Assembly: GCA_963781155.1 (NCBI GenBank)
Contig: CAWAEC010000002.1
Location: forward strand, 124,001 to 188,000
Length of the DNA stretch: 64,000 bases
DNA from: PALSA-693 sp963781155
GTDB lineage: Bacteria > Actinomycetota > Acidimicrobiia > Acidimicrobiales > Palsa-688
Direction of reading: 5' to 3'
Shown: positions 1-8,997 of the stretch, piece by piece
How positions within the stretch are numbered: the stretch's first letter is position 1
Layout: every line of letters begins with the position of its first letter
Position numbers and translations under genes: made by a program
The notes under the pieces: generated by a model
Database searches by the model: none
What the model saw: the letters and a program-made list of their open reading frames with translations, nothing else
What the model was told of the DNA's origin: nothing

Positions 1-1
1 G

Positions 2-1219
2 CTCGAATCGGGGTTCTACCGCATGACGCCGTTCGAGGCGGCGACTGGATGGCTCACGGGCGAGGCGCCCGCCATCCCTGTGGATGCCGGGCCTGCGGAC
101 ACGGCCGACCCCATCGTGGTGCTCGAGTCCCTCCTGGTATCGGCCCTGGCCCATCCTCCCTGTGTGGTCGCGTTCTCCGGCGGGCGCGACTCCTCGGCGC
201 TGCTTGCCGTGGCCACCCGGCTCGCGGCTCGGGAAGGGTTTCCCGCGCCGGCGGCGGTCACGCTTCGCTACCCGAGCGAACGCCCCGTTGAGGAGGAGGG
301 CTGGGCCGAGGAAGCGCGGTGGCAGGAGCGCGTGGTGCGCTATCTCGGCGTTGCTGACTGGGAGCGGATCCCTGTCGGCGATGACGCGGACCTGCTTGGG
401 CCAATCGCGGCTGAGCGCCTCCTTCGTCATGGCCTGCTCTGGCCGCCGGCCTATCACACGACGGTCCCTGTTCTCCGGCTGGCCTCGGGTGGCACCGTCC
501 TTACCGGCGACGGAGGTGACGAGATCTTCGGCGAGCGGAGAACGACCCCGCTGGTGCGTTTGCTGAGCGGGCACCGACCCCGGAACCGCGTCGAGGCTGC
601 GCAGGTGGGTCTGGCCATGGCTCCACGCGGGTTCCGTGAGCGCGAGTACGTTCGGTCGCTGCGAACACAACTGGCACGTAGCTGGCTTCGGCCCGCGGCA
701 CAGGACTGCTTTGCCCGTCAGGTGGCTGCGGATCTGGCGGCTGAGCCAGTGAGTTGGGCGAGGGGCATTGCCCGTCTGCCCCGGCTGCGGGCCTGGAGCG
801 TGGGGACCCGCAACCAGGACCTGGTCGCCCGGGCCGAAGACGCCCGGTACGTCAGGCCGTTGCAGGACCCACTGTTCCTGGCGGCGCTCGGCCGGCGAGC
901 ACCCCGCTGGGGGTTCGTGGACCGCGATGCCGCGATGCGAAAGCTCTTCGGCGCCTTCCTCCCGGACGATGTGCTGACGCGCCCGACCAAGGCCCTTTTC
1001 AACCGGGTGGTGTTCGGCGAACGAAGTCGAGCGTTCGTGGCCACATGGTCCGGTGGGGGAGTACCGCACGAACTCGTCGACGCCGAACGCCTGAGGGATT
1101 TCTGGACCGCCCGTGTGCCGCACGCGTTGAGTTTTTCTTTACTGCAGGGAGCCTGGTTGGCCCAGATGGACGCTGACCGGGGGTATCACGGCCGGGGGCG
1201 AGCGGCTCATGTTGTGTAA
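2..1219 (+). CDS. Asparagine synthase-like amidotransferase (5' partial)
   Basis: The protein resembles the synthetase (C-terminal) domain of asparagine synthase B. It has an ATP-pyrophosphatase loop SGGRDSS about 50 residues after the first ATG (position 23) and a GDGGDEIFGER motif near residue 165. The family adenylates a carboxylate and forms an amide. The reading frame is open to the window edge, so the true start and any N-terminal glutaminase domain lie upstream. Its stop overlaps the start of the next gene by one base (TAATG), so the two are surely co-translated. The pairing with an NTP_transf_5 protein, close to exopolysaccharide genes, resembles loci where Asn-synthase homologues act as lasso-peptide cyclases or modify saccharides. 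The substrate cannot be read from the sequence. Confidence 0.8.
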   Translation, partial: LESGFYRMTPFEAATGWLTGEAPAIPVDAGPADTADPIVVLESLLVSALAHPPCVVAFSGGRDSSALLAVATRLAAREGFPAPAAVTLRYPSERPVEEEGWAEEARWQERVVRYLGVADWERIPVGDDADLLGPIAAERLLRHGLLWPPAYHTTVPVLRLASGGTVLTGDGGDEIFGERRTTPLVRLLSGHRPRNRVEAAQVGLAMAPRGFREREYVRSLRTQLARSWLRPAAQDCFARQVAADLAAEPVSWARGIARLPRLRAWSVGTRNQDLVARAEDARYVRPLQDPLFLAALGRRAPRWGFVDRDAAMRKLFGAFLPDDVLTRPTKALFNRVVFGERSRAFVATWSGGGVPHELVDAERLRDFWTARVPHALSFSLLQGAWLAQMDADRGYHGRGRAAHVV

Positions 1220-2349
1220 TGAACGTCCGCCGCGTGCTCGTCGAGTGCGTCAAAGATCACGACTGGTCATCCTCACCCCCGGCCCTGGAGCGCTTCGCGG
1301 CGCGGCAGGTACCCGCCCGACTGGTAGCGTCGGCGTTCGCGCATCGGGTGGCTGGTTGCGCCTACCGGAGCTTCTCGGCCCTGGCGGGAACGGACGAAGA
1401 GGCGCTCGCGCGCCTTGGCGCCGGATACCGCTGGGCTCTGGCTGCTCACCTCCGGGCCGTCGCTGACATCAAGGCGGTCGGCGACGCGCTGGACGACGGC
1501 GGGATCCGGTGGCTGGTCGTCAAGGGCCCGATTCTGGCGGACGTGTACTATCCGGACCCGGGGCTCCGCACGTATTTCGATCTTGATCTGGTCGTCCGCC
1601 CCTGCGATCTGCGGCACGCCATCGAAGTGCTCGAGGCGGGTGGATCCACGGTCGTCGAACAAGAGTGGGCGGCCACTGGCCGGCGGCTCCAGGTGGAACT
1701 GAAACTCATATTGCCGAACGGATCTCGCGGCGACCTCCACTGGCATCTCGTCACCGACGAAAGCATGCGCCGAGAAGTTGACCTGCCGATGGCCGAAATG
1801 TTTGAGCGGGCGCGGTGGACCACGGTAGGCCCGGGTGTGCCGGCGCGCACCCTCGATGCCGAGGACACCTTGATCCACCTGGCGCTGCATGGCGTGGCGT
1901 CAGGAGGGAACCGCCTGGTGTGGCTCAAGGACGTCGAACAGGCGGTCCTGGCCGAACCCGACTGGGGTGTTGTGATCGACCGGGCCCGCGCCGCCGGCGC
2001 CGGTCTGGTCGTCGGAACCATGCTTGCCCAGACGCGGCGTATTCTCAGCGCTCCCGTGCCGCGGGTGGTCCTCCGGTGTCTGCCGGCGGCCCGCTCATGG
2101 TCCGGCCTCGCTCATGCAGCCGGACTCGTCTCTCGATTTGATACACCCAATCCGCGGGCGCCCCATTCGGCCGTGGTGCGATCGGCCCGGCGCACCCTGG
2201 TATCGAGTGCAGGCCAGCTGGCGTACCGGACCGGGCGCGTCCCCTGGCGGCTGGCACGGCGGCGGTCGCCGAACGCTCCCGAGCTGTCAACACAGGAAAT
2301 GCTGGAGCGGCGCTCGGAGTATTGCGACGCAGTTGAGAAGGTGGCATGA
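1219..2349 (+). CDS. Nucleotidyltransferase family protein (NTP_transf_5 type)
   Basis: A 376-residue protein. The segment around residues 95-130 (VVKGPILADVYY, then FDLDLVV) carries the family hallmarks: a lysine-glycine pair followed by an acidic D-x-D motif expected to bind metal and nucleotide. The family is described as uncharacterised nucleotidyltransferases and is often found beside Asn-synthase-like and PqqD-like genes in peptide or polysaccharide loci. It overlaps the upstream gene by one base and precedes the glycosylphosphotransferase by about 90 bp. The exact reaction is unknown. Family assignment is fairly sure, function is not. Confidence 0.75.
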   Translation: MNVRRVLVECVKDHDWSSSPPALERFAARQVPARLVASAFAHRVAGCAYRSFSALAGTDEEALARLGAGYRWALAAHLRAVADIKAVGDALDDGGIRWLVVKGPILADVYYPDPGLRTYFDLDLVVRPCDLRHAIEVLEAGGSTVVEQEWAATGRRLQVELKLILPNGSRGDLHWHLVTDESMRREVDLPMAEMFERARWTTVGPGVPARTLDAEDTLIHLALHGVASGGNRLVWLKDVEQAVLAEPDWGVVIDRARAAGAGLVVGTMLAQTRRILSAPVPRVVLRCLPAARSWSGLAHAAGLVSRFDTPNPRAPHSAVVRSARRTLVSSAGQLAYRTGRVPWRLARRRSPNAPELSTQEMLERRSEYCDAVEKVA

Positions 2350-2440
2350 CGGTTTATTTGATACATCAATGCGAGCTTGTTTCATTTACAAACACCATCT
2401 AGGCTGAATACCGGGCAGCAGTACAAACGAAAGGGGCAAG

Positions 2441-4159
2441 GTGCGAGTGGCGGCACAGCACTCCATCGTCGGAGGGCCAACGCGCCCTGACCGACGTATC
2501 GCGCAGGCGGTGGGGGCAGGCGAAGACGAAAACATGATGACCGTCCCGATGCGACGGGCGGCGGATCGACCGCGCAGCGCCCCGGTCCGCACCATATTGA
2601 TCCTGGCTGACGCGGCCGCGATCGTTATCAGCTGGCTGCTCGTGTCCTTGTTGAGTTCGCACAGTTACTTCTTGGGACCGAATCTGGGTGTGCTTCGGCT
2701 CGGCGGCGTCGTGCTTGTCGGCATCAGCCTGATCGCCCTCGATCGTTTGTATCGAGCCGGACCACCGAATATTCGGGCCATCGAGCTCGTCCGGTTGACC
2801 AGGGTGGCCGTCGGCACCGCGGTCGCCGCGTACGTGTTCGGTGTCGTCGGGCGAGGGCAGCGGCGAGAGGTGATTATCGGCGCGGTCTGTTGTTTTATAA
2901 CGCTGGCGGTATTCCGCCGGTTGTTCTCAGCATGGCTGCGCTCCGCGTGGAAGCATCACCGCTGGCTGCGTCCGGTCGTCGTGATCGGCAGCGACGCCGA
3001 GGCGGCCCGAGTGGCGACCCTGCTGGACCACCACCCCGAGCACGGCTTCCAGGTGTGTGGGCTGGTCGCCGATCGTCCTCTACTCCGGGTCAGAGCGGGA
3101 CGAAGCATTCCGCTCCTGGGACCGCCCAGTCAGGCCCTCCAAATCGTGAAGGAGACGGGTGCCACCTTCGCGGTGGTCTCCGCGGATGGCGTGGCCCCGG
3201 TGTTGCGCAAGCAGCTGTTGCGTGACCTCACGGTGGCGGGAATCCATGTGCAGCTTTCGACGGGGCTGCCGGGCATCAGCCACCGGCGATTGCGGGCCCT
3301 CCCGGTCGGGCACGAGCCGTTCTTCTATTTGGAACCGCTTTCCCTTGGCCGGCCCCAGATGATGGCCAAACGAGCCGTCGATCTGATCGTGGCGCCGATC
3401 GTGCTGCTCCTCACGTTGCCTGTGCTGGCCGCCGCTGCCGTCTGCATCAAACTCGAGGATCGCGGGCCGATCATCTTCAGCCAGGAACGCGTCGGCCGGG
3501 ACGGGCGCCGCATCCGCGTCTACAAGCTTCGGACCATGGTCGTGGACGCAGAATCCCGGCTGGAGCAGCTGATGGCGAACAACGAGCGAACCGGACCGCT
3601 GTTCAAGGTGGCCCGCGACCCGCGTACGACCCGCATCGGCCGGATCCTCCGCGCCTCGAGCATCGACGAGCTTCCCCAACTGTTCAACGTGCTGAACGGG
3701 AGCATGACCATGGTGGGACCTCGCCCGGCCCTGCCGCGCGAAGTCGACCAGTTTGACGACGAACTGCTCGGCCGCCTGCGGGTCACCCCGGGCGTGACCG
3801 GTTTGTGGCAGGTCGAGGCGCGCGACGATCCGTCCTTTCAGTCCTATCGGCTCCTGGACATGCTTTATGTCGACAACTGGACCTTCTCGCTCGACCTCGC
3901 CATCATGGCGGGCACCGTGGTGGCGCTTCTTTCCCGTGCTGCCAGCTTGCTCGCTCGATCCCGTCACCGTGACGTTCGCCTGGAAACAAACGAATGCGAG
4001 GAACTGGGTTGCTACCGGGTGGTGGATTTCGTCGAGAGGATCCCCGACGACGCCGGCCCCGACCTGGAACCGGTCGCCGTGTCCGATGAGCCGATGGCAT
4101 TGAGCGGCGCCGCGATCGGCGGATGGGACGCGGCCGCCGACAAGAAGGAGCCTGCCTGA
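2441..4159 (+). CDS. Exopolysaccharide polyprenyl glycosylphosphotransferase (WcaJ/CpsE-like)
   Basis: This membrane enzyme is expected to transfer a sugar-1-phosphate to undecaprenyl phosphate, the first step of exopolysaccharide repeat-unit assembly. The 572-residue protein has hydrophobic helices at about 50-140, a CoA_binding_3-like Rossmann region at about 175-300, a further membrane helix near 315-335, then the Bac_transf catalytic domain with the motifs KLRTM, FNVLNGSMTMVGPRP and LRVTPGVTGLWQV. An unusual C-terminal tail of about 70 residues follows the catalytic domain. The start used is a GTG preceded by AAAGGGG. An ATGATG at 2534 is an alternative start that removes a polar N-terminus. 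Confidence 0.88.
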   Translation: MRVAAQHSIVGGPTRPDRRIAQAVGAGEDENMMTVPMRRAADRPRSAPVRTILILADAAAIVISWLLVSLLSSHSYFLGPNLGVLRLGGVVLVGISLIALDRLYRAGPPNIRAIELVRLTRVAVGTAVAAYVFGVVGRGQRREVIIGAVCCFITLAVFRRLFSAWLRSAWKHHRWLRPVVVIGSDAEAARVATLLDHHPEHGFQVCGLVADRPLLRVRAGRSIPLLGPPSQALQIVKETGATFAVVSADGVAPVLRKQLLRDLTVAGIHVQLSTGLPGISHRRLRALPVGHEPFFYLEPLSLGRPQMMAKRAVDLIVAPIVLLLTLPVLAAAAVCIKLEDRGPIIFSQERVGRDGRRIRVYKLRTMVVDAESRLEQLMANNERTGPLFKVARDPRTTRIGRILRASSIDELPQLFNVLNGSMTMVGPRPALPREVDQFDDELLGRLRVTPGVTGLWQVEARDDPSFQSYRLLDMLYVDNWTFSLDLAIMAGTVVALLSRAASLLARSRHRDVRLETNECEELGCYRVVDFVERIPDDAGPDLEPVAVSDEPMALSGAAIGGWDAAADKKEPA

Positions 4160-4213
4160 CGGTCGGCCGCCGGCTCGTCGGTAGTCACACTCCGCTGCCA
4201 CACTGGACTATCG

Positions 4214-5326
4214 ATGACCAGTGGGCTCTATAGCGACGTAGTCGGGCAGGACAAGGTGGTCGCGGCCTTGAGAGCGGCCGCGGCGAAGCCAGTGCATGCC
4301 TACCTGTTGGTGGGCCCGCCCGGATCGGGTAAGTCCGCGGCCGCCCGGAGTTTCGCGGCGGCGCTGCTTTGCGACTGCAGTCCGCCCGACGGTGCGGGCG
4401 AGTGCTACCGGCGGGTGCTTGCGGGCGTGCATCCCGACGTGATCGAGGTGGAGCGCGAGGGGGCAGCCATCGGGATCGACACGGCCCGCGAAGTGTCGCG
4501 TATTGCTTCCACCAGTCCGGTGGAAGGCGACCGGAAGGTTGTCATCCTGCACGACTTCCATTTAGTGGAGCACGCCGGCCCGGCGCTGCTCAAGACCATC
4601 GAGGAGCCGCCGGCCTCGACGGTGTTTGTCATCCTGGCTGAGCACGTGCCCCCGGAGCTGGTCACGATTGCCAGCCGCTGCGTGCGGATCGAGTTCGATG
4701 CCCTGAGCCCGGACGCAGTCGCGAGAGTGCTGGAGCAGGACGGGATCGAACCGGACCGGGCCTCGGCCCTGGCGGAGGCAGCCGGCGGACGGCTGGACCG
4801 GGCCCGGCTGCTGGCCACCGACGCCGGATTCGAAGCCCGCCGGCGGGCCTGGCTCAGCGTGCCGGCACGTCTCGAGGGGACCGGGGCCTCCGCGGCCGCA
4901 ATCGCGGACGAGCTGGCCGGCCTGCTGGAGGCGAGCGGAGAGCCGCTCCGGGCCCGGCAGCTAGCGGAGCGAACTGCCCTCGACGACCGCAATGCCAGGG
5001 CAGCCCAGGTGGCGGGAGCCGGGCGGGCAGGCAAGGCCGGCGCCCGAGCTGCCAAGGCGATCGTCGGCGCCGGAGTGGCCGAGATGGAGGCGCGCCAGCG
5101 GCGGGAGCAGCGACGGCAGCGGACGGACGAGCTGCGCAGCGGGTTGGCCACCCTCGCCGGCGCCTACCGGGACCGCCTCGCCACCGCCACCGATCCTCGT
5201 CGCCGGGCGGGGTTCATCCGAGCGGTGGAGCGGATCGACCACCTGGCCCGGGACCTGCAATACAACCCGGGCGAGCTGCTGCAGCTGCAGGCCCTGCTCA
5301 GCCGGCTGGGCCGCGACAGCCACTGA
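4214..5326 (+). CDS. holB: DNA polymerase III subunit delta'
   Basis: Clamp-loader subunit that works with DnaX and delta to load the sliding clamp. The N-terminus reads VVGQDKVVAALRAAAA, followed by a Walker A motif GPPGSGKSAAA at about residues 35-45. A cysteine-bearing loop follows (CDCSPPDGAGEC), then KTIEEPPASTVFVI and the sensor-1 region ASRCVRIEF, all typical of delta'. The C-terminal third is Ala/Arg-rich and predicted helical, as in actinobacterial HolB. Length (370) is normal. It is preceded by a 54-bp gap after the EPS gene and followed by short direct repeats. Housekeeping gene, no sign of transfer. Confidence 0.92.
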   Translation: MTSGLYSDVVGQDKVVAALRAAAAKPVHAYLLVGPPGSGKSAAARSFAAALLCDCSPPDGAGECYRRVLAGVHPDVIEVEREGAAIGIDTAREVSRIASTSPVEGDRKVVILHDFHLVEHAGPALLKTIEEPPASTVFVILAEHVPPELVTIASRCVRIEFDALSPDAVARVLEQDGIEPDRASALAEAAGGRLDRARLLATDAGFEARRRAWLSVPARLEGTGASAAAIADELAGLLEASGEPLRARQLAERTALDDRNARAAQVAGAGRAGKAGARAAKAIVGAGVAEMEARQRREQRRQRTDELRSGLATLAGAYRDRLATATDPRRRAGFIRAVERIDHLARDLQYNPGELLQLQALLSRLGRDSH

Positions 5327-5340
5327 GCCTCGGGCTCTGC

Positions 5341-5375
5341 CCAGCAGAGTCGTCCTGGCCAGCAGAGTCGTCCTG
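5341..5375. repeat. Two 17-bp direct repeats
   Basis: CCAGCAGAGTCGTCCTG occurs at 5341-5357 and again at 5359-5375, directly downstream of holB. It may be a slippage product or part of the 3' untranslated region. No protein or RNA is evident. Confidence 0.7.
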
Positions 5376-5386
5376 ATTGGCCTGGG

Positions 5387-5404
5387 CTCCTCCCGCGTGA
5401 GGAG
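5387..5404 (+). terminator. Hairpin after holB (possible terminator)
   Basis: CTCCTC, loop CCGCGT, GAGGAG forms a perfect 6-bp stem between holB and the MMPL gene. There is no T-tract, so this could be a GC-type terminator or just a leader hairpin of the MMPL gene. Confidence 0.35.
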
Positions 5405-5498
5405 GAGGCGATGACTTTCCGATCCTCCTCACGTCGGATACCGGAAACCAACCGCCGGCCGACGCCGGCCCGGGCGCCCGCAAAGGATCATCGGACCC

Positions 5499-7652
5499 AT
5501 GAACGGACTTACTGCCTTCGTGCTGCGCCATCGCCGGTGGGTCATGTTGGCTTGGCTGGTCGTCGCCCTGGCGGGAGTGGCCACCCTGGGTGCCACTACC
5601 AAACGACTGTCAACCGAGTTCAAGATGCCTGGCGAGCCCAGTTTTGTCGCCGACAGCAAGATCCAGACGCTCTACCACACCATGGGGGTCCCGACCGTCG
5701 TCGCTGTCACGGTGCCGAACGGCCAGATCGCCTCGCCCGCGGCGGCCAGCCGCATACTCACGGCGGCGGCGTCGTCCATCCCGGACGCCCGGGTTGTCGA
5801 CCAGCAGAACACGGGGAACGCCCACTTCTCCGCGTCGGCCGGGCGGACCAGCTTCGGGCTGGTCTTCACGCCCGAGACGAAGGGGAGCGGCGACCCCCTC
5901 ACGCCGCGGATCACCGCTGCGGCCGCGGCGGCCGCTCCGGCAGGCTGGCACACCGGGGTCACCGGCCTCGGTCAGCTCGAGGCCGGAGGGTCGAGCAAGG
6001 GGGTGAGCGCGCTCACCGAGACCACGCTGGGCGGCCTGGGCGCGTTGGCCGTACTGGCCTTCGTCTTTGCCAGCTTCATCGCCGTCGTCCCACTTCTCAT
6101 GGCGATGGTTGCCATACCGTCGACGTTCCTGATCGTCGGCGGCTTGACCCATGTCACGTCAGTCAGCATCATTGTCGAGTTCCTGATCGCCCTGATCGGG
6201 CTGGGCGTGGCCATCGACTATTCGCTACTTGTCGTGACCCGCTGGCGCGAAGAGCGTGCCCACGGCTACGACAACCACGAGGCGGTGAACCGGGCCATGA
6301 ACTCCGCCGGCCGGGCCGTGGTGTTCTCCGGGTTGACCGTGGGCATCAGCCTGCTGGCCCTGGTGGTACTGCCGGTGACGTTCCTGGCCAACATCGGCGT
6401 CGCCGGGTTCCTCATCCCGATCGTCTCGGTTGCCGTGGCCCTTACCCTGTTGCCGGCTCTGCTTGTCACCGTCGGGCCCTGGCTCGACCGGCCCCGGCTG
6501 CGACACGAAGTTCATGCCAGCCGGCCCTGGACGGCGTGGGCCGAGCTGGTGCTGCGGCATCGCAAGAAGGCCGCTGTCGCCGGAGGGGCGATCCTGATCT
6601 CCCTGATCATCCCGGTGTTCGCCCTCAACCTCGGCGAGCCGAAGAGTTCCGTGCTGGCCCAGAGCGGCGCCGCGCACAACGCGCTGACGGCCTTGGAGGC
6701 CGGCGGGGTGCCTTCCGGCGTGATCGAACCCATGGACGTGCTGGTGCAGGCGGATGCGGCTCCGAGCGTGGCCGCCCGCCTGGCCCAGGTCAAAGGGGTC
6801 GACACGGCGGTGGCGCCGGCCGGTCCTCAGTTTCACCGTGGCGGAACGGCCCTCGTCGAGGTCCTGCCGATCGCCGAGCCCAGCACTTCCGCAGGCGGGG
6901 CCACCGTTGCGGCGGTGCGTACGACCGCGGCCCACCTCCCTGGCGTGATCGGTGTCGGCGGGTCGGGACCGGAGCAAGTGGACTTCGTGCACGCCGTGTA
7001 CGGATCGTTCCCGCTCCTGTTGTCGCTGATCGGTATCGCTACGCTTCTTCTCCTGACCCGGGCCTTCCGGTCCGTGGTGCTGGCTGCCAAGGCCGTGCTC
7101 TTCAACCTGCTGTCGGTCGCCGCTGCCTACGGGGTGATGGTGCTGGTGTGGCAGCAAGGTCACGGGAGCCAGGCGCTGTGGTCGATCCCGGCCACCGGGT
7201 CCATCACGGTGTGGGTGCCATTAATGGTGTTCGCCTTCCTCTTCGGGCTCTCGATGGACTATGAGGTATTTATCCTTTCCCGGATCCGGGAGGAGTACGA
7301 CCGGACGGGCTCGACCGACCGGGCCGTCGTCGCCGGCATCGGACGGACCGGCCGGCTGGTGACGAGCGCCGCGCTCATCCTGTTCCTGGCCTTCCTGTCC
7401 ATGTCCACGGCGCCGATGACCGACCTCAAGGTCATGGCAACCGGGCTCGGGGCGGGGATCCTGTTGGACGCCCTCGTGATCCGGTCGCTGCTGGTCCCGT
7501 CGCTGGTCGGTGTGCTCGGCAAGTGGAACTGGTACCTGCCGTCGTGGCTCGGCAAAGCCCTCTTCGTCCGGGACCCCCGCCCGGTGCCGGCGCCGACCCA
7601 GAACGTCCCCGTCCCGGAGCCGGTCCTCGTCGGGGCCCGTTCCGACACGTAA
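5499..7652 (+). CDS. MMPL-family (RND) transporter
   Basis: A 717-residue inner-membrane transporter of the MMPL type, as found for lipid or drug export in Actinomycetota. It starts with a membrane segment after LRHRRWVMLAW, then an extracytoplasmic domain, then a block of five to six helices at about 175-330, and the whole pattern is repeated from about residue 345 on. The second half carries FAFLFGLSMDYEVFILSRIREEY, the MMPL signature with its membrane aspartate. The first half has the matching GLGVAIDYSLLVVTRWREE. The ATG at 5499 is the only start that keeps the N-terminal membrane segment compact. Substrate unknown. Confidence 0.9.
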   Translation: MNGLTAFVLRHRRWVMLAWLVVALAGVATLGATTKRLSTEFKMPGEPSFVADSKIQTLYHTMGVPTVVAVTVPNGQIASPAAASRILTAAASSIPDARVVDQQNTGNAHFSASAGRTSFGLVFTPETKGSGDPLTPRITAAAAAAAPAGWHTGVTGLGQLEAGGSSKGVSALTETTLGGLGALAVLAFVFASFIAVVPLLMAMVAIPSTFLIVGGLTHVTSVSIIVEFLIALIGLGVAIDYSLLVVTRWREERAHGYDNHEAVNRAMNSAGRAVVFSGLTVGISLLALVVLPVTFLANIGVAGFLIPIVSVAVALTLLPALLVTVGPWLDRPRLRHEVHASRPWTAWAELVLRHRKKAAVAGGAILISLIIPVFALNLGEPKSSVLAQSGAAHNALTALEAGGVPSGVIEPMDVLVQADAAPSVAARLAQVKGVDTAVAPAGPQFHRGGTALVEVLPIAEPSTSAGGATVAAVRTTAAHLPGVIGVGGSGPEQVDFVHAVYGSFPLLLSLIGIATLLLLTRAFRSVVLAAKAVLFNLLSVAAAYGVMVLVWQQGHGSQALWSIPATGSITVWVPLMVFAFLFGLSMDYEVFILSRIREEYDRTGSTDRAVVAGIGRTGRLVTSAALILFLAFLSMSTAPMTDLKVMATGLGAGILLDALVIRSLLVPSLVGVLGKWNWYLPSWLGKALFVRDPRPVPAPTQNVPVPEPVLVGARSDT

Positions 7653-7669
7653 CGGTTGGTCGCCAACCG
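7653..7669 (+). terminator. Hairpin directly after MMPL stop codon
   Basis: CGGTTGG-TCG-CCAACCG, a perfect 7-bp stem with a 3-base loop, begins at the base after the TAA. No T-run follows. It is the best candidate for 3' end formation of the transporter mRNA. Confidence 0.45.
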
Positions 7670-7696
7670 GGTACTGCGTCAGGTACCTGGTTGGCC

Positions 7697-7734
7697 GCTC
7701 GGGCTGGCGCCGCCCGTTCCGGCGCCGCCCGAGC
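7697..7734. terminator. Large GC hairpin between convergent genes
   Basis: GCTCGGGCTGGCGCCG pairs with CGGCGCCGCCCGAGC with one bulged base and a 7-base loop. It lies between the convergent MMPL and glycosyltransferase genes and could stop transcription from both sides. Confidence 0.45.
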
Positions 7735-7830
7735 CCGTCCGGCACCACTCCCCCCGGGTGCCGGACCCTTCCCCGACCCGGCGCCGTCCGCCCTGCGGCG
7801 CCGGGTCGGTGGCGCTCCGGGCAGCCAGCC

Positions 7831-8997
7831 TCAGCCGGCCAGGCCGAAGCGTTTCGACACGAAGTCCAGCAGGGTGGTGGCGCTGGCGAGCGGCGAGAAC
7901 GCGTCGGCGCGCGTCCGGCCGAGCTCCGAATAGCGGGCCCGAACGTCTGGCTGCAGCAGGTGCGCCATCGCGTTGGAGAGGCTGGCAGCGTCCCCTGTCG
8001 GAACCAGGAGCCCGTAGGCCCCGTTGTCGGTGACAAAGCGAGGTCCGCCCCCCTGGGCATCGGTCGTCACCACCGGGCAGGCCACGCTCATTGCCTCCGT
8101 CAGAACTTCCGCGAACCCTTCCTCGTCGGAGGCAAGCACAAACGCCCACGCTCGGGCCGCGTAGTGCAGCGGGTCCTCGACCCATCCCACCGTCTCCACG
8201 GCGGCATTGAGCTGAAGACGCCTGATCAGCTGATCGGCATGAGAGCGTTCGGGCCCGTCGCCGATAATGAGCAGCCGGGCGTCCTGGTCGTCGCGCAAGC
8301 TTTTAAACGCCTCGAGCAGCAGATCCAGGCGCTTCCACGGCGTCATGTTTGAGGTGTTGATAAATACCGGGGGTTCGCCATCCTGGAGCCACCGGTGCGG
8401 CGGCGCCGGCAAGGATCCAACAAACTTTGGAATGGGATTCGGGACCACCACGGTCGACGACGGCTCCAACCCACACCACCGGATGATGTCCTGCCGTACC
8501 ACCGGCGACGGGCACATATAACCGTCGGCAAATCGGTATCCCGCTTTGGCCGCCCACTTATTGTCCCGCCAGTTGCTGGCGTGCGAAAGCTCGATGGGGT
8601 GGTCCTGGACGATGACAAGCTTTCCGGGCCAACCCGGCGGCACCCGCGCGATCGATGACGCGGCAAGGCCAATGAAATTCGCATGGACCTGGCGCGTGAT
8701 CAGGACGTCGGGCTGTTCGGACCGGAGGTACCGGACGAGCGGACGGAGCGAGCGCGAGACGCGATCCACGCCCAGGCGGTGGACAGCGATGTCCGGCGGG
8801 AGCCACGGCGGTCGAGGGTCGTCGCTGTAACACACCAATGTCGTTTCTGCTCGGCCGCTCTCGAGAAGCCCGAGAGCGAGCCGGCTCACCGAGTTGCCGT
8901 GAGCCCGCTGACTCGGGCTATCGACCAGCAGGGCGATGCGGATGGCGCGTCCATCATCAGGTTTGGTCCCCTCACCCGAGACGGCGACGACGCTCAC
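7831..8997 (-). CDS. Glycosyltransferase, GT4 family
   Basis: A GT-B fold transferase of 388 residues. The C-terminal half has FINTSNMTPWKRLDLLLEA, LLIIGDGPE and the E-x7-E-like motif EEGFAEVLTEAMS near residue 305, which binds the nucleotide-sugar donor. The N-terminal acceptor half starts at IALLVDSPSQRAHGNSVSRL. Its start overlaps the stop of the upstream GT2 gene by four bases (ATGA at 8994-8997), so the two form an operon. Both probably add sugars to the surface polysaccharide whose initiating transferase is encoded at 2441-4159. Donor and acceptor are unknown. Confidence 0.88.
   Translation of the reverse strand: MSVVAVSGEGTKPDDGRAIRIALLVDSPSQRAHGNSVSRLALGLLESGRAETTLVCYSDDPRPPWLPPDIAVHRLGVDRVSRSLRPLVRYLRSEQPDVLITRQVHANFIGLAASSIARVPPGWPGKLVIVQDHPIELSHASNWRDNKWAAKAGYRFADGYMCPSPVVRQDIIRWCGLEPSSTVVVPNPIPKFVGSLPAPPHRWLQDGEPPVFINTSNMTPWKRLDLLLEAFKSLRDDQDARLLIIGDGPERSHADQLIRRLQLNAAVETVGWVEDPLHYAARAWAFVLASDEEGFAEVLTEAMSVACPVVTTDAQGGGPRFVTDNGAYGLLVPTGDAASLSNAMAHLLQPDVRARYSELGRTRADAFSPLASATTLLDFVSKRFGLAG

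Noticed and set aside
5411..7264. 617-codon plus-strand frame overlapping the MMPL gene
   Set aside because: Arg/Gly-rich composition and complete overlap with a clear transporter in another frame.
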